Shown here piece after piece: positions 1-8,774 of a stretch of 42,135 bases of DNA (positions are counted from its first letter, which is position 1; each line of letters starts with the position of its first letter). The stretch spans positions 1 through 42,135 of the forward strand of contig CALXES010000002.1 of assembly GCA_944387385.1 (NCBI GenBank). The letters are read 5' to 3'. The position numbers and the translations under genes were made by a program. The notes under the pieces are model-generated. The model was not told the origin of the DNA. It did not search any database and saw only the letters and a program-made list of their open reading frames with translations. The stretch is from an uncultured Clostridia bacterium (lineage in GTDB: Bacteria > Bacillota > Clostridia > TANB77 > CAG-465).

Positions 1-375
1 ATATGCAACATTGTCTCCTATTTTTGTCATCGCAATTTTTAAATATATACCATTCAAATTGTCACTCATATACTTACTAAGTTCGCTAGAATTAATTGTA
101 CTAATATCACCTTCCAGTTTTTCTTCTAAATAATCCGCGCCTTGTGGAAGTTTATTATTTTCCATTTCATTTTTGGCATTTATATATCCAAAAATACAAA
201 TTATAATAATAGCAATAATAACGTAGATATATTTCCAACCATTAATTTTCCATTTCTCTTTAAATGATAATTTATCTATTTCTTCAAGTTGTTTTACTTT
301 ATTCTCCTCATACATAAAAGTTCTATATGCTCTCTTTATTTTACTTATAATATTAATCTTCTTCTTGGATTCCAT
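1..375 (-). CDS. Membrane protein of unknown function, C terminus cut off by window edge
   Basis: The frame is open from an ATG at 373-375 to position 1, giving the first 125 residues. It has an AAGGAGGAA ribosome binding site (382-389) and a promoter just upstream. The product starts with a basic, charged segment of about 48 residues (MESKKKINIISKIKRAYRTF at the start), then one hydrophobic helix (YIYVIIAIIIICIFGYI, about residues 50-66), then a soluble part presumably outside the membrane. This is the layout of a single-pass protein with a short cytoplasmic N terminus. I do not recognise the family and the visible outer part has no motif. The start is well supported; the function is unknown. 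Confidence 0.75.
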   Translation of the reverse strand, partial: MESKKKINIISKIKRAYRTFMYEENKVKQLEEIDKLSFKEKWKINGWKYIYVIIAIIIICIFGYINAKNEMENNKLPQGADYLEEKLEGDISTINSSELSKYMSDNLNGIYLKIAMTKIGDNVAY

Positions 376-411
376 AATCATTCCTCCTTCTCAAATTATT
401 TTTACGCAAAT

Positions 412-440
412 ATTATATCACAATTATTATGTAAATTCAA
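412..440 (-). promoter_or_regulatory. Sigma-A-type promoter for the truncated membrane protein gene
   Basis: On the minus strand a TTGAAT -35 box (435-440) and a TATAAT -10 box (412-417) are 17 bases apart, about 30 bases upstream of the ribosome binding site of the gene starting at 375. Confidence 0.65.
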
Positions 441-480
441 TATCTTTTCTTCACAATTATTCCATTATTTATTAAAAATA

Positions 481-516
481 AAAAAAATAGAGAATAGCTT
501 TTTCAAGCTATTCTCT
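481..516 (-). terminator. Intrinsic terminator of the adhesin gene
   Basis: A 12-bp perfect stem (489-500 with 505-516) has a 4-base loop and, on the minus strand, is followed by a run of seven T (481-487). It lies about 20 bases past the stop codon of the adhesin gene. Confidence 0.9.
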
Positions 517-535
517 AATATTCTCTACTAACTTA

Positions 536-3484
536 TTAGTTTTCTTTTTTTGCTGATAGAGCTCTTATTAGTCCATATCCTACAACACTAACTAATGCAA
601 CCATTAAAACTATTGTCATATCTGAGCTTATTAATCCACCAGTTACTGGTAATTCTTCTTCTGTATTATATACAACAGTTTCTATTATATCTTCATTTTC
701 GACTTTAAATTGGTAAGTATTTTCATCTTTAATATAACCATCTGGAGCTTCTATTTCTTTGAAGTAGTATGTTCCATAAGGTAATTTTTCAGATAATGCA
801 ATACCTTCTTCATCAGAAGTTATTGTATCAACAACCTCACCATTTTCATTTGTAATTTCAAATACTGCACCTGCTAGTGGAGTTTGAGTTCCATCTATAA
901 GTTTATATATTTTTAATTGTCCTCTAATATAGTAGTTTATAACATTTTCAATTACATTTTGTCCGTCTTCTTCAATTGTAAATTCATGTAATGAACTATC
1001 TACTTTTATTCCCTCAGGAGCTTTTGTTTCTCTATAATAATATGTACCTTTTTCAAGTTCTATAGATTCAGCAATACCTTCTTCGTTAGTTACCATTTCA
1101 TCAATTACATTCATGTCTTTATCAAGTATTTCAAATGTTACACCTGCAAGTGGCTCATTATTTTCATCAACTTTTATGATTTTTAATTTACCATGTTTTA
1201 CATCGTTAACAACTGTTTTTTGAACTACTTGATTGTTTTCATTTAATACAAATTGATGTTCAGCTTCATCCATTACTACATTATCTGGAGCTTTTGTTTC
1301 TTTATAATAGTATGTTCCAAGAGGTAGTTTTTTAGATTCAGCTTTACCATTTTCGTCAGTAACTATATGATCTACTACATTCTTGTTTTCATCTAATATA
1401 TCAAATTCTACTCCTGCTAATGTAGAACCATTGCTATCATATTTTGTAATTTGAAGTGAGCCTTTAGCTTTTTCGTTTACAACTTCAACAGCAACTAAAG
1501 TAACTTCATTTGTTATTTCAAATTTGTGTTCTTCACTATCTAAAACATATCCATCTGGTACTTCTACTTCTTTATAGTAGTATGTTCCAGGTGTTAATTC
1601 TTTAGATATAGCTATACCACTTTCATTAGTTACAATCTCGTCAACTACATTTTTATTTTCATCAAGTACATTAAATTTAACACCAGCTATAACGTTGTCC
1701 TCGTCATCAACTTTAGTTATTTTCAATGAGCCTTTTACTTTTTCATTAACGATATCTTTTCTAACAATTTGATCTTTTGTTTCTAATTTAAATTCATATA
1801 CTCCATTGTCAATTATTACATTATCTGGAGCTTCTATTTCTTGATAATAGTAAGTTCCAAGAGGTAAATTTTGAACACCGGCTAAACCTTTCTCATTAGT
1901 TTCAATTGTTGTGATAACTTCTTTGTTTTCATCTAAGATATTAAATTTTACACCTTCAATTGGAGTATTATCTTCATCAGTTTTAACTATTAATAGACTA
2001 CCTTTATATCTTTCATTAGTAACAGTTGTATAGAATGTTCTATTTTCTTCATCTAGTTTAAATCTATACAAAGTCTCATCCATAATGTAACCTTCTGGAG
2101 CAGATATCTCTTTAAAATAATATGTACCATAGTCTAAATTTTTACTTGATGCTTTACCATTTTCATCAGTAGTAATTGTATCCATTACATATCCTTCTTC
2201 ATCATATATTTCAAAAGTTACGTTTGCTAGTGGTTTGTTAGCATCGTCTACTTTAGTAATAACTAGTTTACCAGTAAGTCTTTCATTTACGAATTTTACA
2301 GTTGAAGTTTCTCCACCAACAACTGTTACATTTTGAGATTTATCTTTTATAGCATATCCTTCTGGTGCAGATATTTCTTCTAAAATATATTCTCCAACAG
2401 GAACACCATAAAACATTATTCTACCATCTGTACCAGTTTCAAGTTCACCGTATGTTTTTCCATCAGTGCTTTTTAATGCAAATTTCGCACCAACAACTGG
2501 TTCTTCATCTTGGTCAACTTTAATAAGTTCAATTGATCCTATTGTAGTAACATTTTCCCATTCAATTGTTGATTCACCTTCTAAAGTTTCAGGTTCTGTA
2601 TCAAGTCTTACATAATCTTGAACTGTTTGACCTTTCTTCTCATAGATTACACCAACTTTTCTATCTATATCTGCTTTAAACTTAATATTAAATGTAGCAT
2701 CTTCCTCTGATGAAGACATTCTTATATATACAGATTCTCCATTAGATAATGATGTTTTATCATTACCATTAGCATCTGTTACTCTAGCAGAAGCTGGAGC
2801 ATTTACTAATGATGCTGTAATTGATTTTATTGTTGAAGGATCTGTACCTTCAATAGTAATTGTATATGGTCCAATTAATGCATCTTCACCAATATAACTT
2901 AATTCGACATTTCCATTTCCAATTTTCATTACTGGAACTGAAGTATAAGGGTCAGCTTCAGCCATTGCAACTAATTTAGCTGCTGCTGTAACTGCTCTAT
3001 TATAAAAGTCTTCTTTTCCAGCAAGTGGTTCTATGTTATCAACTCTAAATGGAATACCAGCCTTATTTGATTCACCTGTTCTATTTAATACTTCCCATAA
3101 AGCCATTTGTGTAGCCATATAAGCTTCATCTTCACTTAAGCATCCAATAGATTCTGGTGTACAATTTGGATAACCATGCATTAACACTGCCATACCAGCA
3201 TCTGATAAATATTTTCTAAAAGTCATTGTACCACTTGGTGCTGTACAAGTATAGTCAACACAATATGCGACTTCTCCACCTAATGTAGCTCTACTATACC
3301 ATACATTTTTTCCATATGCCACGTCTCTTGCAACAGAAACAGATCCTGGACAATAGAATTGTAACTGTTGAGGAGCCGCTTTAACTGCAAATGGACTAAA
3401 CTCTAGAGTAAATAATACTAAAAGCATAATAATACTAGCAATTTTTAGTTTAAGTCTTTTTACATTTTTAAAGATTTTTACCAT
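536..3484 (-). CDS. LPxTG wall-anchored adhesin: thioester domain plus seven Cna-B/SpaA repeats
   Basis: Secreted surface protein, 982 residues from the chosen ATG (3482-3484). Upstream ATG 3506-3508 is rejected because the AGGAGGG ribosome binding site lies inside that extension. Order: signal peptide (to about residue 37); thioester (TQXA-type) domain with candidate thioester cysteine in AYCVDY (Cys75) and glutamine in ATQMALW (Gln126); a linker domain; seven tandem prealbumin-like repeats of about 88 residues; LPVTG sorting signal, hydrophobic helix and basic tail. Each repeat keeps a lysine near its start (such as ITKVD), a glutamate in the middle (YYxKExxAP) and an asparagine at its end (VNE), the residues that form intramolecular isopeptide bonds in this family. 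Known relatives bind host surfaces covalently through the thioester. No sortase gene is in the window, so a housekeeping sortase elsewhere is assumed. Confidence 0.92.
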   Translation of the reverse strand: MVKIFKNVKRLKLKIASIIMLLVLFTLEFSPFAVKAAPQQLQFYCPGSVSVARDVAYGKNVWYSRATLGGEVAYCVDYTCTAPSGTMTFRKYLSDAGMAVLMHGYPNCTPESIGCLSEDEAYMATQMALWEVLNRTGESNKAGIPFRVDNIEPLAGKEDFYNRAVTAAAKLVAMAEADPYTSVPVMKIGNGNVELSYIGEDALIGPYTITIEGTDPSTIKSITASLVNAPASARVTDANGNDKTSLSNGESVYIRMSSSEEDATFNIKFKADIDRKVGVIYEKKGQTVQDYVRLDTEPETLEGESTIEWENVTTIGSIELIKVDQDEEPVVGAKFALKSTDGKTYGELETGTDGRIMFYGVPVGEYILEEISAPEGYAIKDKSQNVTVVGGETSTVKFVNERLTGKLVITKVDDANKPLANVTFEIYDEEGYVMDTITTDENGKASSKNLDYGTYYFKEISAPEGYIMDETLYRFKLDEENRTFYTTVTNERYKGSLLIVKTDEDNTPIEGVKFNILDENKEVITTIETNEKGLAGVQNLPLGTYYYQEIEAPDNVIIDNGVYEFKLETKDQIVRKDIVNEKVKGSLKITKVDDEDNVIAGVKFNVLDENKNVVDEIVTNESGIAISKELTPGTYYYKEVEVPDGYVLDSEEHKFEITNEVTLVAVEVVNEKAKGSLQITKYDSNGSTLAGVEFDILDENKNVVDHIVTDENGKAESKKLPLGTYYYKETKAPDNVVMDEAEHQFVLNENNQVVQKTVVNDVKHGKLKIIKVDENNEPLAGVTFEILDKDMNVIDEMVTNEEGIAESIELEKGTYYYRETKAPEGIKVDSSLHEFTIEEDGQNVIENVINYYIRGQLKIYKLIDGTQTPLAGAVFEITNENGEVVDTITSDEEGIALSEKLPYGTYYFKEIEAPDGYIKDENTYQFKVENEDIIETVVYNTEEELPVTGGLISSDMTIVLMVALVSVVGYGLIRALSAKKEN
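539..2560 (-). repeat. Coding tandem repeats: seven Cna-B/SpaA modules of about 265-270 bp
   Basis: The modules begin at the motifs GSIELIKVD, GKLVITKVD, GSLLIVKTD, GSLKITKVD, GSLQITKYD, GKLKIIKVD and GQLKIYKLI, and each ends in (V/T/I)N(E/D/Y) or YNT. Modules 4 and 5 share the block LDENKNVVD and a nearby GTYYYKE, which points to relatively recent duplication. The first module is the most divergent (FYGVPVGEYILEEISAPEGY), as is usual for the one next to the head domain. Confidence 0.85.
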
Positions 3485-3492
3485 ACTTACAT

Positions 3493-3499
3493 CCCTCCT
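3493..3499 (-). promoter_or_regulatory. Ribosome binding site that fixes the adhesin start
   Basis: AGGAGGG sits 8 bases upstream of the ATG at 3482-3484. It would be internal to the protein if the upstream ATG at 3508 were used. Confidence 0.8.
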
Positions 3500-3541
3500 A
3501 ATAAACAAACCTATAACTTTTTATCTCTAGTTCACACTAAT

Positions 3542-3570
3542 ATTATACCACATTTTTTTAGTGTAGTCAA
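3542..3570 (-). promoter_or_regulatory. Sigma-A promoter of the adhesin gene
   Basis: TTGACT (3565-3570) and TATAAT (3542-3547) are separated by exactly 17 bases on the minus strand. This predicts an untranslated leader of about 50 bases. The AT-rich stretch between this promoter and the hydrogenase terminator (3571-3766) holds nothing else I can recognise. Confidence 0.8.
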
Positions 3571-3767
3571 CGTTTTTAAATAATTATTAGAACTTTATTT
3601 TACATAAAAACGAACTTTTTACATTATTTTATTTTTATTGACTTATTATATATTATTATTTTGTTGATTTTTGTAATATTTTTAACATTATTTTGTAACT
3701 TTTTTAGATTTATATATTTTTTTATTTATTTATAGCACTTTTTAAAGAATAATTATTTTTTCATTAC

Positions 3768-3797
3768 AAAAAAAGACTAAGCTTTTTTGCTTAGTCT
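3768..3797 (-). terminator. Intrinsic terminator of the hydrogenase operon
   Basis: Nine-bp stem AGACTAAGC/GCTTAGTCT (3774-3782 with 3789-3797) with a six-base loop, followed on the minus strand by seven T. It lies just past the hydA stop codon. Confidence 0.9.
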
Positions 3798-3804
3798 AAA
3801 AATT

Positions 3805-5544
3805 CTAATCAACACATTTTGTTTTCTTGCTATAGTGAGTATGAAGTAATTCATGGGCAAGTTTTCCATTAGGTTTTCCTAAATATTCTTCATAAATTTT
3901 TTGAAGCACTGGATTTTGATGAGATTTTCTAATAATCATCTTTTCGTCTATAGAGTATAAAGCATCAGCTCTTTTTTTTCTTACATCAATCATTCTACGA
4001 ATTTTAGCTGGTTTAATTGGCTGACCACCACCCATTACACATCCTCCAGGACATGCCATAATCTCTATAAAGTCATAATCTGCCTTTCCTGATTTAATTT
4101 CATCCATTATAGCTCTTGCATTTCCTAGTCCACTTGCTACTGCAATATTAATACTTTTTCCATTTATAACTACTGTCGCTCTTTTTATTCCCTTTTTACC
4201 TCTTACTTCCTCAAAGTTTATTTCATCTAAATCTTTTCCTGTAAGAAGATCCTGTGCTGTTCTTAAAGCAGCTTCCATAACTCCACCAGTAGTTCCAAAT
4301 ATAGCAGCAGCGCCTGTTGCTTCTCCCATAGGATCATCAAATTCTGAATCATTTAAAATAGGAAAATCAATATTTGCTTGTCTAATCATCTTTGCAAGCT
4401 CCCTTGTTGTAATTACCGCATCTACATCATACATACCATCTTTTTGCATTTCAAATCTTTGTCTTTCATATTTTTTTGCAACACATGGCATAACGGAAAC
4501 AACATAAACTTTTTCTGGATCAACATTTATTTTTTTAGCATAATAAGATTTAAGTATTGCTCCGAACATCTGATGAGGAGATTTACATGTAGATAAATGT
4601 TCTAATTTGTCCGGATATTCCATTTCAATAAATCTTATCCAAGCAGGACAGCAAGAAGTTATCATAGGTAGGGTTTTATTATTTACTACTCTATCAATAA
4701 ATTCGGTTGCCTCTTCCATTATAGTAAAATCTGCTCCCGTATTAGTATCAAATACTTTATCAAAGCCTAATCTTTTTAGCGCAGTAACCATCTTGCCAGT
4801 AACATTTGTTCCAACTGGCATTCCAAATTCTTCTCCTAGAGCAACTCTAACTGCAGGAGCTGTTTGCACTAAGACAAGTGTATTTTTATCTTTTAACTTT
4901 TCCTGAACTTCATCTATATTTTCTTTCTCATGTAAAGCTGCAGTTGGACAATTTTGTATACATTGACCACAAAAAGTACAATTTACATCTCCCAAAGATT
5001 TATGCTCATAAGTAGAAATTGTGGATTCAAATCCTCTATTTACACAATCAATAGCTCCTATTTTTTGAACATTTTTACAAGTAGAAATGCACCTTCTACA
5101 TAATACACATTTAGCTGTATTTCTAACAATAGAAGGAGATCTATCATCTATAACTTTTGGTGCAATTTCTCCTTCAAATTCTATATCAGTTACGCCAAAT
5201 TTTAAAGCTAAATCTTGTAATTCACAATTTCCATGTCTAATACAACTCAAGCACTTTCTCTCGTGAGCTGAAAGAATTAATTTTAATACGTTTTTTCTTG
5301 CTTCAATAACTTTATCCGTATTAGTCCTAATAATCATTCCTTCTTCAACTTTTTGCATACATGATGTAACAAATCCTCTTGCTCCATCAATTTCTACCAA
5401 GCAAATTCTACAATCTCCAATTTCATTTATATCTTTTAAATGACATAGTGTTGGTATGTCTATTCCAACTGTTTTAGCTGCTTCTAAAACGGTGATATTT
5501 TCCGGAACTTGTACTTTCATTCCATCAATTGTTATATTTACCAT
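3805..5544 (-). CDS. hydA: [FeFe] hydrogenase catalytic subunit HydA (HndD type)
   Basis: Catalytic subunit of a multimeric [FeFe] hydrogenase (2 H+ + 2 e- to H2), 579 residues. In order: N-terminal [2Fe-2S] domain (Cys34, 45, 48, 62), His-ligated [4Fe-4S] site (His94, Cys98, 101, 107), two ferredoxin-type [4Fe-4S] clusters (Cys146-156 and Cys189-199), and the H-cluster domain with all three signatures: TSCCPAW (Cys298, Cys299), MPCVAKKYE (Cys354) and MACPGGCVMGGGQP (Cys498, Cys502). A small C-terminal domain follows. All catalytic cysteines are present. It is the last gene of a hydC-hydB-hydA operon, 14 bases after hydB. The partners suggest electron bifurcation between NADH and reduced ferredoxin, but maturases HydE/F/G are not in the window. 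Confidence 0.95.
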   Translation of the reverse strand: MVNITIDGMKVQVPENITVLEAAKTVGIDIPTLCHLKDINEIGDCRICLVEIDGARGFVTSCMQKVEEGMIIRTNTDKVIEARKNVLKLILSAHERKCLSCIRHGNCELQDLALKFGVTDIEFEGEIAPKVIDDRSPSIVRNTAKCVLCRRCISTCKNVQKIGAIDCVNRGFESTISTYEHKSLGDVNCTFCGQCIQNCPTAALHEKENIDEVQEKLKDKNTLVLVQTAPAVRVALGEEFGMPVGTNVTGKMVTALKRLGFDKVFDTNTGADFTIMEEATEFIDRVVNNKTLPMITSCCPAWIRFIEMEYPDKLEHLSTCKSPHQMFGAILKSYYAKKINVDPEKVYVVSVMPCVAKKYERQRFEMQKDGMYDVDAVITTRELAKMIRQANIDFPILNDSEFDDPMGEATGAAAIFGTTGGVMEAALRTAQDLLTGKDLDEINFEEVRGKKGIKRATVVINGKSINIAVASGLGNARAIMDEIKSGKADYDFIEIMACPGGCVMGGGQPIKPAKIRRMIDVRKKRADALYSIDEKMIIRKSHQNPVLQKIYEEYLGKPNGKLAHELLHTHYSKKTKCVD

Positions 5545-5558
5545 ATTAAATTCCCTCC

Positions 5559-7328
5559 TTATTCAATAGCTTTAAATGGACAACTAGTAAGACAAGTACC
5601 ACATTTTATACATTTTTCTTCGTTAATATGTCTTACCTCTCTTCCTTCGCCCTCAATAGCTTGAACAGGACATTTTCTTTGACATAATCCACATCCTTTA
5701 CATTTTTCTGGAATCACTTGTATTTTTGCTAATGCTTTACATTCATGAGCTCTACATTTTTTTTCAACAGCATGCTCAATAAACTCTTCTCTAAAATACT
5801 TTAATGTACTAATTACTGGATTTGGTGCACTCTGTCCTAGTCCACATACACTAGAACTTGCAACAGTTTTAGCAAGTCTTTCTAATTTATCTATATCTTC
5901 AAGTGTGCCTTCACCATTTGTTAATTTTTCTAATATTTCATACATTCTTTTTGTACCAATCCTACATGGATTGCATTTTCCACAACTTTCACTTACAGTA
6001 AATCCTAAGTAAAACTTAGCGAGATTAACCATACATTTTGTGTCATCCATTACAATTAATCCACCAGATCCCATCATAGAACCAATTTCTTTTAAGGACT
6101 CATAATCAATTGGCTTATCTAAATATTCTGCTGGTATACATCCTCCAGATGGTCCACCTGTTTGTGCAGCTTTAAATTTTCTTCCGTTTGGTATTCCACC
6201 ACCAATATCATAAACTATCTCTCTTAAAGTTGTACCCATTGGTACCTCTACAAGACCAATGTTTTTAACATTACCACCAAGGGCAAATACTTTTGTTCCT
6301 TTAGAAGTCTCGGTTCCAATAGAAGAATACCAATCAGCTCCATTCAATATTATTTTTGGAATATTTGCATAAGTTTCAACGTTATTAATAAGTGTTGGAC
6401 ATTCCCATAAGCCTTTATTTGCTGGAAATGGTGGTTTAAGTCTTGGTTGTCCTCTTCTTCCTTCAATAGATTCTAAAAGCGCTGTTTCTTCACCACATAC
6501 AAAGGCTCCAGCTCCAAGTCTTATTGATAAATCAAATTCAAAATCTGTTTCAAATATATTCTTTCCAAGTATTCCTTTTTCTCTTGCTTGATCAATTGCC
6601 ACTTGAAATCTATGTACTGCAATAGGATACTCTGCTCTTACATAAATATATCCCTTATTAGCCCCAACAGCATAACCTGCTATCATCATTGCCTCTATTA
6701 CAGAATGCGGATCTCCTTCTAGTATACTTCTATCCATAAAAGCTCCTGGATCACCCTCATCTGCATTACATACAACATATTTTTGTGTACCTTCTGCATT
6801 CTTTGTAAATAGCCATTTTTTTCCAGTTGGAAAACCTGCTCCACCACGACCTCTAAGTCCAGATTTTGTTATTTCTTCTATAACCTCATCTTGAGTCATT
6901 TCTTTTAAAACTTTTTCTAGTGCCTTATATCCGTCAACAGCTAGATAGTCTTCGATTTTCTCAGGATCAATACTACCACAATTTTTAAGTGCAATTCTTT
7001 CTTGCTTTTTATAAAAATCTATTTCATCTAGTTTTTCAACTAATTTTCCATCTATATCTTTACATAGGAGTCTTTCTACTCTTTTATTTTCAATTATATG
7101 TGTTTGAATGATTTCTTCACAATCTTCAGGTTTTACTTTAGCATAAAAAGTATCCTCTGGTCTAATTATTACTACAGGTCCCTTTGCACAAAGACCAAAG
7201 CATCCTGTTTGCATTACTTTTACATCAGTTAAATTTTTGTCTTTAACTAACTTATTAAAATTTTCTAATATAGCTGGTGATTTGGAAGATGTACATCCTG
7301 TACCATGACAAACTAATATTGTTTTCAT
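5559..7328 (-). CDS. hydB: NADH-oxidising hydrogenase subunit HydB (NuoF-like, HndC type)
   Basis: Flavin and iron-sulfur subunit that exchanges electrons with NAD(H), 589 residues. The N-terminal thioredoxin-like [2Fe-2S] domain has Cys7, Cys12, Cys43 and Cys47. The NuoF core follows, with the glycine-rich nucleotide/FMN motif GRGGAGFPTGKKW (160-172) and a SLBB region. The N3-type [4Fe-4S] site is Cys449, 452, 455 and 495. The C-terminal ferredoxin domain carries two [4Fe-4S] clusters (Cys543-553 and Cys573-583). This extended architecture is that of bifurcating hydrogenases rather than respiratory complex I, whose NuoF lacks the terminal ferredoxin domain. Its ATG overlaps the hydC stop codon (ATGA), implying translational coupling. 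Confidence 0.95.
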   Translation of the reverse strand: MKTILVCHGTGCTSSKSPAILENFNKLVKDKNLTDVKVMQTGCFGLCAKGPVVIIRPEDTFYAKVKPEDCEEIIQTHIIENKRVERLLCKDIDGKLVEKLDEIDFYKKQERIALKNCGSIDPEKIEDYLAVDGYKALEKVLKEMTQDEVIEEITKSGLRGRGGAGFPTGKKWLFTKNAEGTQKYVVCNADEGDPGAFMDRSILEGDPHSVIEAMMIAGYAVGANKGYIYVRAEYPIAVHRFQVAIDQAREKGILGKNIFETDFEFDLSIRLGAGAFVCGEETALLESIEGRRGQPRLKPPFPANKGLWECPTLINNVETYANIPKIILNGADWYSSIGTETSKGTKVFALGGNVKNIGLVEVPMGTTLREIVYDIGGGIPNGRKFKAAQTGGPSGGCIPAEYLDKPIDYESLKEIGSMMGSGGLIVMDDTKCMVNLAKFYLGFTVSESCGKCNPCRIGTKRMYEILEKLTNGEGTLEDIDKLERLAKTVASSSVCGLGQSAPNPVISTLKYFREEFIEHAVEKKCRAHECKALAKIQVIPEKCKGCGLCQRKCPVQAIEGEGREVRHINEEKCIKCGTCLTSCPFKAIE

Positions 7329-7834
7329 ACATTTTCCTCCTTCTCTTTCTTTAATATTTCATCTATAGCATTATCTAGTGATTTTACTGTTGCATTACCA
7401 TGAACTTCTCCATTAATTGTAAAAACTGGAGCAAGACCACACGCTCCAACACATCTTGTTTCTTCTATTGAGAAACATCCGTCTGCTGTTGTTTCTCCTG
7501 GATTAATTTTTAATCTTTCCTTTGCTCTGTCCATTATTTTTTCAGAGCCTTTTACAAAGCATGCTGTTCCTAGACAAATAGCAATATTATATTTTCCCTT
7601 AGGTTTTAAAGTAAATCTAGAATAAAATGTTATTACACCATATATCTCTGCTAAAGAAATCTTTAAAAATTCAGATATATCTTTTTGAGCCTTCGTTGGT
7701 ATATATCCATAGTGCTCTTGTACACTATTTAATATTTGAATTAAATTATCCTTTTCTGGCTCAAATTTAGTAAATAATTCTTCCATAAATTTGTCTTTTT
7801 TACAGTTTCCACATTTACATGTATTATCTTCCAT
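7325..7834 (-). CDS. hydC: Hydrogenase subunit HydC (NuoE-like, HndA type)
   Basis: Thioredoxin-like [2Fe-2S] subunit, 169 residues from the ATG at 7832-7834. The cluster ligands are the pairs in CLGTAC and CVGAC, spaced as in NuoE. A TTG at 7882 would add 16 residues but lies about two bases from the predicted transcription start and has no ribosome binding site, so the inner ATG behind AAGGGATG is chosen. The N terminus carries CKCGNC, which NuoE proteins do not normally have and which may be an extra metal site. First gene of the operon; it passes electrons between HydB and HydA. Confidence 0.93.
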   Translation of the reverse strand: MEDNTCKCGNCKKDKFMEELFTKFEPEKDNLIQILNSVQEHYGYIPTKAQKDISEFLKISLAEIYGVITFYSRFTLKPKGKYNIAICLGTACFVKGSEKIMDRAKERLKINPGETTADGCFSIEETRCVGACGLAPVFTINGEVHGNATVKSLDNAIDEILKKEKEENV

Positions 7835-7844
7835 ATTTATCACA

Positions 7845-7850
7845 TCCCTT
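7845..7850 (-). promoter_or_regulatory. Ribosome binding site supporting the internal hydC start
   Basis: AAGGGA lies 10 bases upstream of the ATG at 7834. The spacing is slightly long, but there is no alternative for the TTG start upstream. Confidence 0.55.
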
Positions 7851-7890
7851 TTCAATTTAATGTATATTAATATATACATCAATTACTTGT

Positions 7891-7919
7891 ATCTTAGCAT
7901 AAAAGTCGTCAAATAGCAA
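7891..7919 (-). promoter_or_regulatory. Promoter of the hydCBA operon
   Basis: TTGCTA (7914-7919), a 17-base spacer and TAAGAT (7891-7896) preceded by TG as an extended -10 element. The predicted transcript starts near 7884. Confidence 0.6.
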
Positions 7920-7934
7920 CAAAATTTTAAAGCA

Positions 7935-7970
7935 AAATAATAGAGGAAGTAATTACTTTAACTTCCTCTA
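7935..7970 (-). terminator. Terminator of the ABC-2 exporter operon
   Basis: Ten-bp perfect stem TAGAGGAAGT/ACTTCCTCTA (7941-7950 with 7961-7970) and ten-base loop, followed by a T-rich tail on the minus strand. It lies directly after the stop codon of the last permease gene. Confidence 0.75.
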
Positions 7971-7973
7971 AAT

Positions 7974-8774
7974 TTAATCTTTCATAGCCATGCTATTTCC
8001 AGATTCATAACTTCTAAGTGCCTTATAAAAACTAAATATTGATATTGTAAGATATATAATTGCGACTATAACTACTAGCAAAAATAACCATATATTAAAG
8101 TTTTCCACAAGTCTTGATGGTATATATGATAAATATGCAACTGGTACAACAGTATATAATATAACTTTTATTCCAATTCTAAATATGTTTTCTGGATATG
8201 TCGAAAATGTAATAAGTAGCATTTCAACATATCTATTTGCAATCATATTTGTATCTCCAAGCCATACAGCAAGTGATCTAAAAAAGACTTCACTCGAAAA
8301 GAAAAATATACTTCCAAATAAAGATAAAAATATAACAAATAGCACTTTTGATATATCTCCTCCACTTGCCATAAAGGAAATTACTAATCCATATAAAATA
8401 TCTCCACATGCTGAGAAACTACTCTTTGAAGTAGCAACGTTTAGCAACACATTTTTAGGCTGTAATAAATAGCTATCCATTGCACCAGAAATAATATATT
8501 CATTTATTTTCTGAATTCCAGCAAAGAAGAAATATGCAATACCATAAGACATTGATGAAAAAGCCCATATATATAGTACATTATTAAAAGTTACATCTCC
8601 CTGATTGCCTGTATGACTAAACACTACTAGCCAAAAGACTAAAAAAGATGCATTATTAAAAAACATAAATATTGTTTGTATTAGAAAACTTACTTTATAT
8701 GCCATAGCAGATTTAATACTTACCTTTATAGCGTCAAATAAGTATCTAATATTATTTCTAACCTCCGTTAACAT
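7974..8774 (-). CDS. ABC-2 type exporter permease (second subunit)
   Basis: Integral membrane protein of 266 residues with about six hydrophobic segments. It looks like one of the paired permeases found in three-gene ABC-2 export operons (COG3694/COG4587-type families, recalled from the operon layout and not searched). A conserved-looking cytoplasmic region includes SGAMDSYLLQPKN. Its start lies 17 bases inside the end of the preceding permease gene, so the two are probably translationally coupled and assemble as a heterodimer. The substrate cannot be read from the sequence. Relatives are often annotated as drug or antimicrobial peptide exporters. Confidence 0.85.
   Translation of the reverse strand: MLTEVRNNIRYLFDAIKVSIKSAMAYKVSFLIQTIFMFFNNASFLVFWLVVFSHTGNQGDVTFNNVLYIWAFSSMSYGIAYFFFAGIQKINEYIISGAMDSYLLQPKNVLLNVATSKSSFSACGDILYGLVISFMASGGDISKVLFVIFLSLFGSIFFFSSEVFFRSLAVWLGDTNMIANRYVEMLLITFSTYPENIFRIGIKVILYTVVPVAYLSYIPSRLVENFNIWLFLLVVIVAIIYLTISIFSFYKALRSYESGNSMAMKD

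Noticed and set aside
289-531. Plus-strand frame of 80 codons, and similar plus-strand frames throughout (for example 4378-4906, 8185-8472, 20874-21236, 29833-30528, 36581-36865)
   Set aside because: They lie antisense to well-supported minus-strand genes, lack ribosome binding sites and read as reverse complements of AT-rich coding sequence. No gene on the plus strand is supported.
539-2560. Regularly spaced repeats that might suggest a CRISPR array
   Set aside because: The unit is about 265-270 bp, in frame, divergent, and encodes Cna-B modules. No short identical repeats with unique spacers are present.
3805-7834. NuoE/NuoF-like genes as part of a respiratory complex I
   Set aside because: The third gene is a full [FeFe] hydrogenase, the NuoF-like subunit has an extra ferredoxin domain, and no membrane nuo genes are nearby.
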